NCBI RefSeq assembly: GCF_000743705.1
Contig: NZ_JQEZ01000002.1
Coordinates: 289,250-353,249 of the forward strand
Reading direction: 5' to 3'
Source: Ruegeria halocynthiae
GTDB taxonomy: Bacteria > Pseudomonadota > Alphaproteobacteria > Rhodobacterales > Rhodobacteraceae
DNA: 64,000 nucleotides
Positions 27,806-37,610 of this stretch are shown one piece after another. Each line of letters starts with the position of its first letter. The stretch's first letter is position 1. The notes under the pieces were generated by a model. It worked only from the letters and a program-made list of their open reading frames with translations, had not been told where the DNA came from and made no database searches. The position numbers and the translations under genes were made by a program.

Positions 27806-28460
27806 CAGCCTTGGATTTTGGCCATCCGATCAGAACGGCGGCCAAAATGCCAATTGAAAAGAACATCTCAAGCGTTTCTTCCAGCACGAACAAACGCGTT
27901 ATCATAACTTGTGTCATCCCGTCGCCAAAGGCGCTGCTGACCTCTTCGAGGCCCTGCGCGACAACAGCCGACATACCGGCCAGGAAGAACACCAAAAGAA
28001 ACAGCGCGCGTTCCTTTAGCGCCCGCCATGCGTTAGGAACCCCGTGCCAGACAACCCCGCCCAGCACGATGACCGCCAGCGCAACACGCACAAGTGTCAT
28101 GTCCAGCGCCACATCCAGACCGTTCAGAATAAAGTACGGGACACTGTCCGTGGCATAAACATCGGCCTCAAGCTCTCGCTCAGCCAGCAACAGCAAGACC
28201 ACGCCGATATACAACCGGCTGATCCCGCGATACCGGTACAACGCTGCCGCAGCAGCAACCAGCAATGCCGCAGCCGAACCAGTTTCGATCAACCCGCCTT
28301 CCTGATTAAAGGCCGAGGCCTGAACCGGCCAGATCGAAATGACACACAAAACCAAAGCTGCCAGCACCAACGCCGCGCGGAACGCAAAACGATCCGTGCC
28401 AAAGGACACGTTGGTTGCCGGGAACGCAGTCCCTGCCTGAAATCCGTCTTTATAGCTCAT
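27762..28460 (-). CDS. Polytopic membrane protein, unknown function
   Basis: A 232-residue protein with about six hydrophobic helices and the pattern GGLIETGSAAALLVAAA, LLAERELEADVYATDS, FVLEETLEMFFSIGIL. The conserved-looking acidic residues in or beside helices (ERELEAD, EETLEM) suggest a metal or redox cofactor, or a stress-related membrane protein, but this is not established. Its 3' end overlaps the VOC-bicupin gene by 32-44 bp. The pair is transcribed divergently from maeB. Confidence 0.7.
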   Translation of the reverse strand: MSYKDGFQAGTAFPATNVSFGTDRFAFRAALVLAALVLCVISIWPVQASAFNQEGGLIETGSAAALLVAAAAALYRYRGISRLYIGVVLLLLAERELEADVYATDSVPYFILNGLDVALDMTLVRVALAVIVLGGVVWHGVPNAWRALKERALFLLVFFLAGMSAVVAQGLEEVSSAFGDGMTQVMITRLFVLEETLEMFFSIGILAAVLIGWPKSKADETSNEQIANADLR

Positions 28461-28644
28461 GCCTGTATTCCGCGCTTGTGTCGCCTGCCAGTTATCCGAA
28501 GTTTCCGGAAGGTAAATGTTTTGCGACAGAATTCAACCAACACTTGGGTGAGGGTCATGATCTGTTGCAAAATGACGCGACGTAGCCAAGCTGCCAGAAA
28601 TGGTTTAACCCTAAATCAAAATTCGGAAGGGAGCTGAATCGCCG

Positions 28645-30918
28645 ATGTCTGACACACCCAGCTTGCGGCAGGCCGCGCTTGACTATCACGCCCACCCCAA
28701 ACCAGGAAAGCTTGAGATCAAGGCCACAAAGCCAATGGCCAACGGTCGCGATCTGGCGCGGGCCTACTCACCCGGCGTGGCCGAGGCCAGTCTGGAAATC
28801 AAGGCCGACGCATCCAACGCCGAGCTTTATACGGCGCGTGGGAACCTTGTTGGTGTTGTCTCGAACGGGACGGCGGTTCTGGGGCTGGGCAATATTGGCG
28901 CGCTGGCCTCGAAACCGGTGATGGAGGGAAAGGCGGTCCTGTTCAAGAAATTTGCCGGAATTGATTGTTTCGACATCGAAGTGGATCAACCCGATCCCAA
29001 AAAGCTGGCGGATATTGTGTGCGCTCTGGAGCCCACCTTTGGTGCGATCAATCTGGAAGACATCAAAGCCCCTGATTGTTTTATCGTCGAAAAACTGTGC
29101 CGCGAACGGATGAACATTCCGGTGTTTCATGACGATCAGCACGGCACGGCCATCGTTGTCGGCGCGGCCGCCAAGAACGCGTTGCATGTCGCCGGGAAAA
29201 ATTTCGGGGACATCAAGGTTGTGTCCACCGGCGGGGGGGCCGCTGGGATCGCCTGCCTCAGCATGTTGGTAAAGCTGGGCGTCAAACGCGAAAATATCTG
29301 GCTGTGCGATATTCATGGGCTGGTCTATGAAGGCCGCGCCGAGGATATGAACCCGCACAAGGATCAGTTTGCGCAGAAAACGGACCTGCGTACGCTGGAC
29401 GATGTGATCGGCGATGCCGATCTGTTCCTTGGCCTGAGCGGTCCCAATGTTCTGAAACCCGAAATGGTCGAGAAGATGGCCAAGCGCCCGATCATCTTTG
29501 CGCTGGCCAACCCGAGCCCGGAAATCATGCCGCAAGCCGCGCGCGAGGTTGCACCCGATGCGATCATCGCAACCGGACGCAGCGATTTCCCCAATCAGGT
29601 CAACAACGTTCTTTGCTTCCCCTTCATCTTCCGGGGTGCGCTGGATGTGGGCGCGACCCAGATCAATGACGAAATGCAGATCGCCTGCGTGGACGGCATT
29701 GCCGACATGGCCCGCGCCACCACCAGCGCCGAGGCCGCCGCTGCCTATAAGGGAGAGCAGCTGACATTTGGCCCGGACTACCTGATCCCGAAACCATTTG
29801 ATCCGCGCCTTGTGGGCGTTGTGTCCTCGGCTGTTGCCAAGGCGGCAATGAACAGCGGCGTAGCCAAGCGCCCGATCGACGACATCGAGGCCTATAAGGA
29901 ACGTCTGAACCAGACCGTGTTCAAATCCGCCCTGATCATGCGCCCCGTGTTCGAGGCCGCCGCCGTCGCCTCGCGCAGGATCGTGTTTGCCGAGGGCGAG
30001 GACGAGCGGGTTTTGCGCGCGGCACAGGCCATTCTTGAGGAAACCACCGAAACACCCATTCTGATCGGACGCCCGGATGTGATCGGGTCGCGCTGTGAAC
30101 GGTTGGGTCTGACCGTGCGCCCCGGCGAGGATTTCCAGATCGTGAACCCCGAAAACGACCCCCGGTATTATGACTACTGGAACTCGTACCATGACCTTAT
30201 GCAGCGCCGGGGTGTCACCCCCGATCTGGCCAAGGCGATCATGCGTACGAACAGCACGGCGATTGGCGCGATCATGGTGCAACGCGGCGAGGCTGACAGC
30301 ATGATCTGCGGTACATTCGGCGAATATCGCTGGCACCTGAACTATATTGAACAGGTGCTGGGCGATAGCGAATTGCATCCGCATGGCGCGCTGTCGTTGA
30401 TGGTTCTGGAAGACGGGCCATTGTTCATTGCCGACACCCATGTACGGCAATTGCCGACGCCAGAAGAGTTGGCCGAGATTACGATCGGGGCTGCCCGGCA
30501 CGTACGCCGGTTCGGGCTGAAGCCCAAGATCGCCTTCTGTTCGCAGTCTCAGTTCGGCAATCAGGCCGAAGGATCAGGGAAACGGTTGCGGGCGGCCATA
30601 GATATTCTCGATTCCGAGCCGCGCGATTTCACCTATGAGGGTGAAATGAATCTGGATCTGGCGCTTGATCCTGAATTGCGGTCGCGGATTTTCCCGAATT
30701 CGCGATTGGAAGGGGCTGCAAACGTGCTGATCTTTGCGCACGCGGATGCAGCCAGCGGTGTGCGCAATATCCTGAAGATGAAAGCCGACGGGCTAGAGGT
30801 CGGGCCGATCCTGATGGGTATGGGCAACAAGGCCCATATCGTGACGCCGTCGATCACGGCGCGCGGGCTGCTGAACATGGCAGCAATCGCAGGTACGCCG
30901 GTGGCGCACTACGGATAA
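28645..30918 (+). CDS. maeB: NADP-dependent malic enzyme (MaeB), with C-terminal phosphotransacetylase-like domain
   Basis: The 757-residue fusion decarboxylates malate to pyruvate with NADP, supplying NADPH and pyruvate from the TCA cycle. Malic-enzyme motifs run through residues 30-430: [30 protein letters not shown] (metal site) and the nucleotide loop [12 protein letters not shown]. From about 435 a PTA-like domain follows ([18 protein letters not shown]), which in this family is regulatory, sensing acetyl-CoA, rather than catalytic. Length and architecture are those of alphaproteobacterial MaeB. A hairpin follows the stop. Confidence 0.96.
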   Translation: MSDTPSLRQAALDYHAHPKPGKLEIKATKPMANGRDLARAYSPGVAEASLEIKADASNAELYTARGNLVGVVSNGTAVLGLGNIGALASKPVMEGKAVLFKKFAGIDCFDIEVDQPDPKKLADIVCALEPTFGAINLEDIKAPDCFIVEKLCRERMNIPVFHDDQHGTAIVVGAAAKNALHVAGKNFGDIKVVSTGGGAAGIACLSMLVKLGVKRENIWLCDIHGLVYEGRAEDMNPHKDQFAQKTDLRTLDDVIGDADLFLGLSGPNVLKPEMVEKMAKRPIIFALANPSPEIMPQAAREVAPDAIIATGRSDFPNQVNNVLCFPFIFRGALDVGATQINDEMQIACVDGIADMARATTSAEAAAAYKGEQLTFGPDYLIPKPFDPRLVGVVSSAVAKAAMNSGVAKRPIDDIEAYKERLNQTVFKSALIMRPVFEAAAVASRRIVFAEGEDERVLRAAQAILEETTETPILIGRPDVIGSRCERLGLTVRPGEDFQIVNPENDPRYYDYWNSYHDLMQRRGVTPDLAKAIMRTNSTAIGAIMVQRGEADSMICGTFGEYRWHLNYIEQVLGDSELHPHGALSLMVLEDGPLFIADTHVRQLPTPEELAEITIGAARHVRRFGLKPKIAFCSQSQFGNQAEGSGKRLRAAIDILDSEPRDFTYEGEMNLDLALDPELRSRIFPNSRLEGAANVLIFAHADAASGVRNILKMKADGLEVGPILMGMGNKAHIVTPSITARGLLNMAAIAGTPVAHYG

Positions 30919-30949
30919 GTCATCCCGCCCCGATTCCCGGGGTACACGC

Positions 30950-31075
30950 GCATATTTGCACGGGCCGGTTTGCACATTTGCAAACCGGCTTTCGCTTGCA
31001 CCCTAACGTCACCCACAAAAAGCGTTTTGCAAAAATTTGCAGGGGAAAGTCGCCCGCTCTGCAAATAATTTGCGA
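30950..31075 (+). promoter_or_regulatory. prpE: Cluster of TTTGC/GCAAA elements upstream of prpE (ScfR/PccR-like operators)
   Basis: Within 125 bp I count TTTGCA at 30954-30959, 30969-30974 and 31036-31041, TTTGCAAA at 30977-30984 and 31026-31033, and GCAAA-N3-TTTGC at 31061-31073. GCAAA-N2-TTTGC lies at 31029-31040. The published operator of the short-chain acyl-CoA regulator PccR of Rhodobacter sphaeroides is, as I recall, TTTGCAAA-N4-TTTGCAAA. The window encodes such a regulator at 58735-60033. Propionate-dependent control of prpE is therefore a strong inference. Confidence 0.7.
30965..30992 (+). terminator. Probable maeB terminator hairpin, overlapping TTTGCA motifs
   Basis: A perfect 10-bp stem (30965-30974 with 30979-30988) with a 4-base loop is followed by CTTTCGCTT. 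Stem GC content and position (47 bp after the maeB stop) suit a terminator, though the T tract is weak. The stem itself contains TTTGCA elements that belong to the motif cluster upstream of prpE. Confidence 0.55.
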
Positions 31076-31163
31076 TAAAGTGACGCCCCGTCATTTCTGT
31101 TGCTTGTGCGTTCCCCTACGGCCACCTAACAAATTGTCCAGGGAATTCGAGGAGGAGACAGCC

Positions 31164-33053
31164 ATGGCTTATCAGGACGTATACGAAAGCTGGAAAACAG
31201 ACCCAGAGGCTTTCTGGATGGAGGCTGCGAAGGGGATTGATTGGGTTCAGGCACCCTCCAAGGCCCTGTTTGACGGCAACGCCCCGCTTTACGAATGGTT
31301 CTGTGATGCCAAGGTCAACACCTGCTGGAACGCGGTGGATCGCCATGTCGAGAACGGCCGGGGCGAACAGACGGCCATCATCTACGACAGCCCGATCACC
31401 CACACCAAGCGCGAAATCTCATATGTCGAACTGCGCAACCGGGTGGCCACACTGGCCGGAGCGCTGCGGGCCAAAGGCGTTGAAAAAGGCGACCGCGTCA
31501 TCATCTACATGCCGATGATCCCCGAAGCGCTTGAGGCGATGCTGGCCTGCGCCCGCCTTGGCGCGGTGCATTCGGTGGTTTTCGGCGGCTTTGCCAGCAA
31601 CGAACTGGCGGTTCGGATCGACGATGCCAAACCCAAGGCGATCATCGCCGCCTCATGCGGGATGGAGCCGGGCCGTGTGGTGCATTACAAACCCCTGCTG
31701 GACGGGGCCATCGACATGGCCAGCCACAAACCCAACTTCTGCGTGATCTTTCAGCGCGAGCAGGAAGTGGCGCAATTGGTTGAAGAGCGCGATTTCAACT
31801 GGCATGGTTTCCAATACGGCGTTGAACCAGCGGAATGTGTCCCGGTGGACGGCAATGATCCGGCTTATATCCTGTATACCTCGGGCACCACCGGTGCCCC
31901 CAAGGGCGTGGTGCGTCCGACGGCGGGTCATCTGGTGGCACTGAACTGGACGATGAAAAACATCTATGACGTCGATCCGGGTGATGTGTTCTGGGCGGCT
32001 TCGGATGTGGGGTGGGTCGTGGGACATTCTTACATCTGCTATGCGCCGCTGATCCACGGCAACACCACCATCGTGTTCGAGGGTAAACCGGTAGGCACCC
32101 CGGATGCGGGCACCTTCTGGCGGGTGATTTCCGAGCATAAGGTCAAAAGCTTTTTCACCGCCCCCACCGCCATCCGCGCCGTCAAACGCGAGGACCCCAA
32201 GGGTGAGATGTTGGCGAAATACGACCTGTCCAGCCTGCGTGCGCTATTTCTGGCGGGTGAACGCGCCGACCCCGACACGATCGAATGGGCGCAAGACGCG
32301 CTGAAGGTGCCGGTGATCGACCACTGGTGGCAGACCGAAACCGGCTGGACCATCGCGGGCAACCCCATGGGGATTGAGGCACTGCCGGTCAAGCTCGGCT
32401 CGCCCGCCAAACCGATGCCGGGCTATGACGTTCAAATTCTGGACGAAGGCGGTCACCCGATGAAACCCGGCGAACTGGGCGCGATTGCGGTCAAGCTGCC
32501 GCTGCCGCCCGGTACGTTGCCGACGCTTTGGAACGCTGAAGAGCGGTTCAAAAGCTCTTACCTGAACCAGTTCCCCGGATATTACGAAACCGGCGACGCG
32601 GGCATGATTGATGAGGACGGATACCTTTACATCATGGCGCGCACCGATGACGTGATCAACGTCGCGGGCCACCGCCTGTCCACCGGCGGGATGGAGGAGG
32701 TTCTGGCCGCCCACCCCGACGTGGCCGAATGCGCCGTGATCGGTGTGACGGATCAGCTAAAGGGTCAGACGCCGGTGGGCTTTCTGTGCTTGAACGCAGG
32801 CTGCGACCGCGATCATGGCGAGGTCGTGCAGGATGTCGTCAAGCTGGTGCGCGACAAGATTGGCCCCGTGGCCGCGTTCAAACAGGCCGTTGTGGTGGAT
32901 CGCCTGCCCAAAACCCGGTCGGGTAAAATCCTGCGCGGGACGATGGTGTCGATTGCGGACAGCAAAGACTACAAGATGCCTGCGACCATCGACGATCCTG
33001 TCATTCTGGACGAAATCACCGTGGCGCTGAAATCCATCGGGTACGCGCAATAA
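31164..33053 (+). CDS. prpE: Propionyl-CoA synthetase
   Basis: An AMP-forming acyl-CoA synthetase (629 aa) that activates propionate. The ATP/AMP motif YTSGTTGAPKGV lies near 238-249, WWQTETGW later, and the catalytic lysine region LPKTRSGKILR near 583-593. The N-terminal MAYQDVYESWKTDPEAFWMEAAKGIDW and the CWNAVDRHVENGRG region are more like PrpE than acetyl-CoA synthetase. The ATG at 31164 follows GAGGAGGAGACAGCC; the frame is open much further upstream, through the operator region, but that part is non-coding. Confidence 0.93.
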   Translation: MAYQDVYESWKTDPEAFWMEAAKGIDWVQAPSKALFDGNAPLYEWFCDAKVNTCWNAVDRHVENGRGEQTAIIYDSPITHTKREISYVELRNRVATLAGALRAKGVEKGDRVIIYMPMIPEALEAMLACARLGAVHSVVFGGFASNELAVRIDDAKPKAIIAASCGMEPGRVVHYKPLLDGAIDMASHKPNFCVIFQREQEVAQLVEERDFNWHGFQYGVEPAECVPVDGNDPAYILYTSGTTGAPKGVVRPTAGHLVALNWTMKNIYDVDPGDVFWAASDVGWVVGHSYICYAPLIHGNTTIVFEGKPVGTPDAGTFWRVISEHKVKSFFTAPTAIRAVKREDPKGEMLAKYDLSSLRALFLAGERADPDTIEWAQDALKVPVIDHWWQTETGWTIAGNPMGIEALPVKLGSPAKPMPGYDVQILDEGGHPMKPGELGAIAVKLPLPPGTLPTLWNAEERFKSSYLNQFPGYYETGDAGMIDEDGYLYIMARTDDVINVAGHRLSTGGMEEVLAAHPDVAECAVIGVTDQLKGQTPVGFLCLNAGCDRDHGEVVQDVVKLVRDKIGPVAAFKQAVVVDRLPKTRSGKILRGTMVSIADSKDYKMPATIDDPVILDEITVALKSIGYAQ

Positions 33054-33061
33054 ACATGCGG

Positions 33062-33082
33062 CGGGCGGCCATAGGTCGCCCG
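33062..33082 (+). terminator. prpE: Hairpin after prpE, possible terminator
   Basis: A GC-rich 9-bp stem with one G-T pair (33062-33070 with 33074-33082) lies 8 bp after the prpE stop. No immediate T run follows, only CTTTCTCTT some 18 bases later, so termination strength is uncertain. Confidence 0.4.
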
Positions 33083-33147
33083 ACCATCTGCTTTCTCTTG
33101 CAACCGTAAGCAAGGCTCCTACTGTCACATCAAGACAGCGAGGCCCC

Positions 33148-34587
33148 ATGACACAATCCGACATCTGGCGTCTGAGCGCCACCGAACTGACTGCCCTTAC
33201 TCGCAAAGGTGAGCTGAGCGCCGAAGACGCAGTACAAAGCGCCATCGACCGGATGCATCAGGTCAACCCGGACCTGAATGCCGTGGTCGAAGATCTGGGG
33301 GCAAAGGCGTTGGATCAGGCGCGTAGCCTTGATCAGGCCCGGGCGCAGGGTGCGCCTGTCGGGCCATTGCATGGCGTGCCGGTCACCATAAAGATCAATG
33401 TCGATCAAAAGGGGCACGCCACCTCGAACGGTGTGGTGGCGTTGAAGGATATGATCGCCCCGGATGACGCGCCCGTTGTTCGCAACCTGCAAAACGCGGG
33501 TGCCGTGGTGATCGGACGAACCAACACGCCCGAGTTTTCCTTTCGCGCCGATACCGACAATCCCTTGCATGGGCGCACGCATAACCCGTGGGGGCGGCAT
33601 ATCTCGCCTGGTGGGTCTTCGGGTGGCGCGGGCGCTGCGGTGATGGCCGGGATCGGGGCGCTGGCACATGGCAATGACATTGGCGGCAGCCTGCGGTTTC
33701 CGGCTGCGGCCAACGGTGCGGTCACGGTCAAGCCGGGTCTGGGCCGTGTCCCCGCCTGGAACCCCAGCCAAAAGGCCGAGCGCGGAATTCTGGCGCAATC
33801 CATGTCAGTGCAGGGGCTGATCACGCGAACCGCCGCTGATCTTCATCTGTCGATGCCCAGCTTGATCGCCGCAGACCCACGCGACCCGTTCCACGTGGCA
33901 ATGCCCTGGCGCGGTGAAACCCAGGACGGTCCCATCAAAGTCGCCTTTACCAAAGAAACCTTTGGCTATGCCCTGCACCCCGAGGTCGAAAAGGCGCTGG
34001 ACACTGCACGCGACGCGCTGGTCGACGCGGGCTATCTGGTCGAAGAAATCGCCCCACCCGACGTCTTTGAATGCGGGCGAATGGGATATCGCACGCTGAT
34101 GGGCGAAGTTTTGACCTTGATGAAAAGCGATATCGAGGCAGCGGGCTCGCAAACCATCCGTGACATTTTCGATGTCTACTTTCAGGAGTTTCCGCCCATT
34201 CTGGGCACCGATCTGGTCGGTATGCTGGCCAAACGCAGCCACTATGCACGCGAATGGTCGTTGTTTATGGAGGAATACCCACTGGTCCTGTCGCCCTTTC
34301 TGCCGCAACCGTTCTTTAGACCGGACCGCGATACCGAAGGGGCGGAAGGCGTGCATGAGGTTCTGGGCTGCGCCGTCTATTCCTATGCGATGAATTATTT
34401 GGGGCTGCCCGCCGCCTGCATTCCGGCACGGTTGGCCCATTTGCCGCAGGGGCCCCAACCGATCAACATCCAAATTGCCGCCCGCCGCTGGCGCGAGGAC
34501 ATGGCCGTGGACGCCGCCGCCGTGATCGAGATGCGCGTGGGTCAAATGTGCCTGCCGCTATGGGAAAAAATGGGCGCGACCATCTAA
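33148..34587 (+). CDS. Amidase-signature-family amidase
   Basis: A 479-residue amidase with the Ser-cisSer-Lys triad in place: K82 in VTIKINVD, S157 in PGGSSGGAGAA, and nucleophile S181 in GNDIGGSLRFPA. It hydrolyses an amide to the acid and ammonia; the substrate is unknown. It lacks GatB/GatC neighbours, so it is not the GatA subunit. It stands alone, 94 bp after prpE. Confidence 0.92.
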   Translation: MTQSDIWRLSATELTALTRKGELSAEDAVQSAIDRMHQVNPDLNAVVEDLGAKALDQARSLDQARAQGAPVGPLHGVPVTIKINVDQKGHATSNGVVALKDMIAPDDAPVVRNLQNAGAVVIGRTNTPEFSFRADTDNPLHGRTHNPWGRHISPGGSSGGAGAAVMAGIGALAHGNDIGGSLRFPAAANGAVTVKPGLGRVPAWNPSQKAERGILAQSMSVQGLITRTAADLHLSMPSLIAADPRDPFHVAMPWRGETQDGPIKVAFTKETFGYALHPEVEKALDTARDALVDAGYLVEEIAPPDVFECGRMGYRTLMGEVLTLMKSDIEAAGSQTIRDIFDVYFQEFPPILGTDLVGMLAKRSHYAREWSLFMEEYPLVLSPFLPQPFFRPDRDTEGAEGVHEVLGCAVYSYAMNYLGLPAACIPARLAHLPQGPQPINIQIAARRWREDMAVDAAAVIEMRVGQMCLPLWEKMGATI

Positions 34588-34609
34588 ATCAGCGCGTCGC
34601 CAAAAAATA

Positions 34610-34635
34610 GACCCCGGGTTATTGTGCCCGGGGTC
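34610..34635. terminator. Bidirectional terminator between the amidase and nadK
   Basis: A perfect 9-bp GC-rich stem (34610-34618 with 34627-34635) has an 8-base loop. On the minus strand it is followed by TATTTTTTGG, a good terminator tail for nadK. On the plus strand the tail is weaker. The rest of the 260-bp gap holds a perfect inverted repeat TGTGAAC-TG-GTTCACA at 34802-34817 and no gene. Confidence 0.75.
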
Positions 34636-34847
34636 CGCCTTCTAAAATAAGCCCGGAAATCTGATAACGAGCGTAGCACCACCTACCCTCGCCAGCGCGA
34701 AAACTGCGCATTCATTCGAAAACACCGCCTAGTGGCCACTCACACCCACCTTGACGTGTTCTCCGGGCAAGATCAGCTTAGCGGAAGGTTAATAAAACTC
34801 CTGTGAACTGGTTCACATAAGATCAAAAAACAGTCACGCGCAGTGAA

Positions 34848-35609
34848 TTATGTGAACTGCTCAGAGATCAGCCGTTCCTCAAGGCCATGCCCGGGATCGA
34901 ACAGGATACGATGTTGAATGTTGGGATCAGAACGGATTTCGACCCAATCAATATCAGGAAATGAAACCGAATCCGCATCCGCCATCACGGGGCGTTTGTC
35001 TGCATCCAGCACGTCAAACCGAACCTTGGCCACTTTGGGTAACAGCGCCCCGCGCCACCTGCGGGGCCTAAAGGCGGCAATTGCCGTCAAAGCCAGCACA
35101 TCAGATCCGATCGGCAGAATAGGCCCGTGCGCGGAATAGTTATAGGCCGTCGATCCCGCCGGCGTAGACAGCAACGCGCCATCGCACATCAACTCGTCCA
35201 TCCGCACCCTGCCATCAACACTGATCCTGAGCCGCGCCGCCTGCGGCCCGGCACGCAGCAACGAGACCTCGTTGATGGCCAGTGCCTTGTGCACCTTGCC
35301 GGACTGATCCGTCGCCTGCATCGCCAAGGGGTTGATCACCTCTTCCTCGGCTGCGGCTAGTCGTTCCAGCAGATCATCCTCATGAAACTCGTTCATCAGA
35401 AATCCGATGGTGCCCCGGTTCATGCCGTACACAGGCGTATCAAGATGCTGCATGTTGTGCAGCGTATGCAGCATGAACCCGTCGCCGCCCAAGGCAACCA
35501 CAACATCCGCGTCCCGCGGCGCCGCATTGCCGTATCGGGCGACCAAGGTGTCCCGTGCTGTTTGCGCCACTTTGGCGTCACTTGCGAGAAAGGCGATTCT
35601 CTGGATCAT
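34848..35609 (-). CDS. nadK: NAD kinase
   Basis: NadK phosphorylates NAD to NADP using ATP. The diagnostic motif ALGGDGFMLHTLH lies near residue 40, MNRGTIGFLMNE follows, and the NAD-binding block DGALLSTPAGSTAYNYSAHGP is complete. I place the start at 35609 (MIQRIAFLASDAK, 253 aa), which gives the usual alphaproteobacterial length. In-frame starts at 35654 and 35696 would add residues that do not look conserved. It is divergent from glyA. Confidence 0.94.
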   Translation of the reverse strand: MIQRIAFLASDAKVAQTARDTLVARYGNAAPRDADVVVALGGDGFMLHTLHNMQHLDTPVYGMNRGTIGFLMNEFHEDDLLERLAAAEEEVINPLAMQATDQSGKVHKALAINEVSLLRAGPQAARLRISVDGRVRMDELMCDGALLSTPAGSTAYNYSAHGPILPIGSDVLALTAIAAFRPRRWRGALLPKVAKVRFDVLDADKRPVMADADSVSFPDIDWVEIRSDPNIQHRILFDPGHGLEERLISEQFT

Positions 35610-35776
35610 CTTTTCCGGTTTCCGGTGTTGCACATTTGGTTCCGAAACAAACATACCTTTCCCCGATAGGCCAGAGTTGACGCCACAGCAGGCCAAATCG
35701 TCGCTTTACAGCTTTTGCATATGTACCGTTTCCGATAGGAAATCTGCAAGATAATCCCCAGCCAACTGGAGCCCCC

Positions 35777-37072
35777 ATGAACGCCAATCTTCGTGATACC
35801 GGTTTTTTCACCCAGTCCCTGTCCGACCGCGACCCCGAGCTGTTCGGCTCGATCACATCTGAGCTGGGCCGCCAACGCGACGAGATCGAACTGATCGCCT
35901 CAGAGAACATCGTCTCTGCCGCCGTGATGGAGGCACAGGGTTCGGTGATGACCAACAAATATGCCGAAGGCTATCCGGGTCGTCGCTATTACGGTGGTTG
36001 CCAGTACGTCGACATCGCCGAAAATCTGGCGATCGACCGCGCCAAGCAACTGTTTGGGTGCGACTTCGCCAATGTGCAGCCGAACTCGGGCTCTCAGGCC
36101 AACCAGGGTGTATTTCAAGCGCTGATCAAACCCGGTGACACCATTCTGGGCATGAGCCTGGATGCTGGCGGTCACCTGACCCACGGCGCGCGCCCGAACC
36201 AATCGGGAAAATGGTTCAACGCGGTGCAATACGGCGTCCGCGAAGAAGACAACATGCTGGACTATGATCAGGTCGAGGCGCTGGCGAAAGAGCACCAGCC
36301 AAAGCTGATCATCGCCGGTGGTTCTGCCATCCCGCGCCAGATCGACTTTGTCCGCATGCGTCAGATCGCCGACATGGTCGGTGCCTATCTGCACGTGGAC
36401 ATGGCGCATTTCGCCGGTCTGGTGGCGGCGGGCGAACATCCCTCACCTTTCCCGCATGCGCATGTGGCGACGACCACCACGCATAAGACCCTGCGCGGCC
36501 CGCGTGGTGGCATGATCCTGACCAATGATGAAGATATCGCCAAGAAAGTGAACTCGGCCATCTTCCCCGGCATTCAGGGCGGCCCCCTGATGCATGTGAT
36601 CGCAGGCAAGGCCGTGGCCTTTGGCGAAGCGCTGCGCCCCGAGTTCAAAAGCTATATCCAACAGGTCGTGACCAATGCGCAGGCGCTGTCAGACCAGTTG
36701 ATCAAGGGCGGGCTGGACACGGTGACCCACGGTACCGACACGCATGTCGTTCTGGTCGACCTGCGCCCTAAAGGCGTCAAAGGCAACGCGACTGAGAAAG
36801 CGCTGGGTCGCGCCAACATCACCTGCAACAAGAACGGTGTGCCCTTCGACCCGGAAAAACCGACAATCACCAGCGGTATCCGTCTGGGGTCGCCTGCGGG
36901 CACCACCCGTGGATTTGGCGAGGGCGAGTTCCGTCAGATCGCCGACTGGATCATCGAAGTTGTCGACGGTCTGGCCGCCAATGGCGAGGATGGAAATGGC
37001 GCGGTCGAAGCCAAGGTCAAAGCCGAAGTGGCCCAGCTTTGCGCAGGTTTCCCGATCTATCCGAACCTGTAA
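35777..37072 (+). CDS. glyA: Serine hydroxymethyltransferase
   Basis: GlyA interconverts serine and glycine with tetrahydrofolate, the main source of one-carbon units. The 431-residue PLP enzyme shows [38 protein letters not shown] and the PLP-lysine motif [14 protein letters not shown] with K237. Length is typical. The ATG at 35777 follows CTGGAGCCCCC. I looked for a riboswitch in the short leader and saw none. A terminator follows. Confidence 0.97.
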   Translation: MNANLRDTGFFTQSLSDRDPELFGSITSELGRQRDEIELIASENIVSAAVMEAQGSVMTNKYAEGYPGRRYYGGCQYVDIAENLAIDRAKQLFGCDFANVQPNSGSQANQGVFQALIKPGDTILGMSLDAGGHLTHGARPNQSGKWFNAVQYGVREEDNMLDYDQVEALAKEHQPKLIIAGGSAIPRQIDFVRMRQIADMVGAYLHVDMAHFAGLVAAGEHPSPFPHAHVATTTTHKTLRGPRGGMILTNDEDIAKKVNSAIFPGIQGGPLMHVIAGKAVAFGEALRPEFKSYIQQVVTNAQALSDQLIKGGLDTVTHGTDTHVVLVDLRPKGVKGNATEKALGRANITCNKNGVPFDPEKPTITSGIRLGSPAGTTRGFGEGEFRQIADWIIEVVDGLAANGEDGNGAVEAKVKAEVAQLCAGFPIYPNL

Positions 37073-37095
37073 AGCCAAGCCTTACCAACAGCTTG

Positions 37096-37126
37096 AACGG
37101 CGTCCATCAGGGCGTCGTTCTTTTTT
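37096..37126 (+). terminator. glyA: Rho-independent terminator of glyA
   Basis: A 10-bp stem with two G-U pairs (37096-37105 with 37110-37119), a 4-base loop, and a TTCTTTTTT-type tail to 37126. It lies 24 bp after the glyA stop. Confidence 0.85.
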
Positions 37127-37144
37127 GGGGCAAGGGCCGCTGTG

Positions 37145-37519
37145 TCAGATCAGGTTTTGCCACCGCAAAAACACCAGCAACAGCACCAAAAGCGCCAACA
37201 GGTTAAAGGCCAGCCCACCCAGCATCCCAAGAAACCAGCCCAATCTTCGATCGGCCAGGTTGATACCGCTCAGATGGGTCTGAACCTCTTCGGAGGCCCG
37301 GGCCAGGCGCGACGTGTCCAGCACCAGCCTCAGCTTGGGATGGGCGGCCATCTGTTCCGCCTGCGCCAGCACCATCGCCTGTTTGTAAATCCTGCGTGGC
37401 AGCCGACGTTTGGCTTTTCGAACGGACTCGGCCAGCGTCTTGTCGCGCGCACCCAACTTGCCGCGCATCAACTGCACCGTTTGCGCGATCTGAGTCTGGA
37501 TATCTGTGTTTTCCGGCAT
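37145..37519 (-). CDS. Single-pass membrane protein, unknown function
   Basis: A 124-residue protein with a charged, helical N-terminal part (ESVRKAKRRLPRRIYKQA near 46-63) and one C-terminal membrane helix at about 95-117 followed by FLRWQNLI. AGGAGG precedes the ATG. It lies between glyA and a divergent alpha/beta hydrolase gene. I do not recognise a named family; the tail-anchored layout suggests a cytosolic domain held at the inner membrane. Confidence 0.75.
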   Translation of the reverse strand: MPENTDIQTQIAQTVQLMRGKLGARDKTLAESVRKAKRRLPRRIYKQAMVLAQAEQMAAHPKLRLVLDTSRLARASEEVQTHLSGINLADRRLGWFLGMLGGLAFNLLALLVLLLVFLRWQNLI

Positions 37520-37610
37520 AAGGTGGCCTCCTGCTGCGGCACTGTATCTGCGGCGCGCAGGGGCGACAATGGGGCTGGTCGTTTCACACCACGGCAGGTA
37601 TCACCCGGAT

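Noticed and set aside
28768..30501. A 577-codon antisense frame opposite maeB
   Set aside because: Shadow of the malic enzyme codon pattern; no ribosome site or motif.
35697..35776. Riboswitch before glyA
   Set aside because: The leader is only 80-170 bp and shows no recognisable glycine or SAM aptamer layout.
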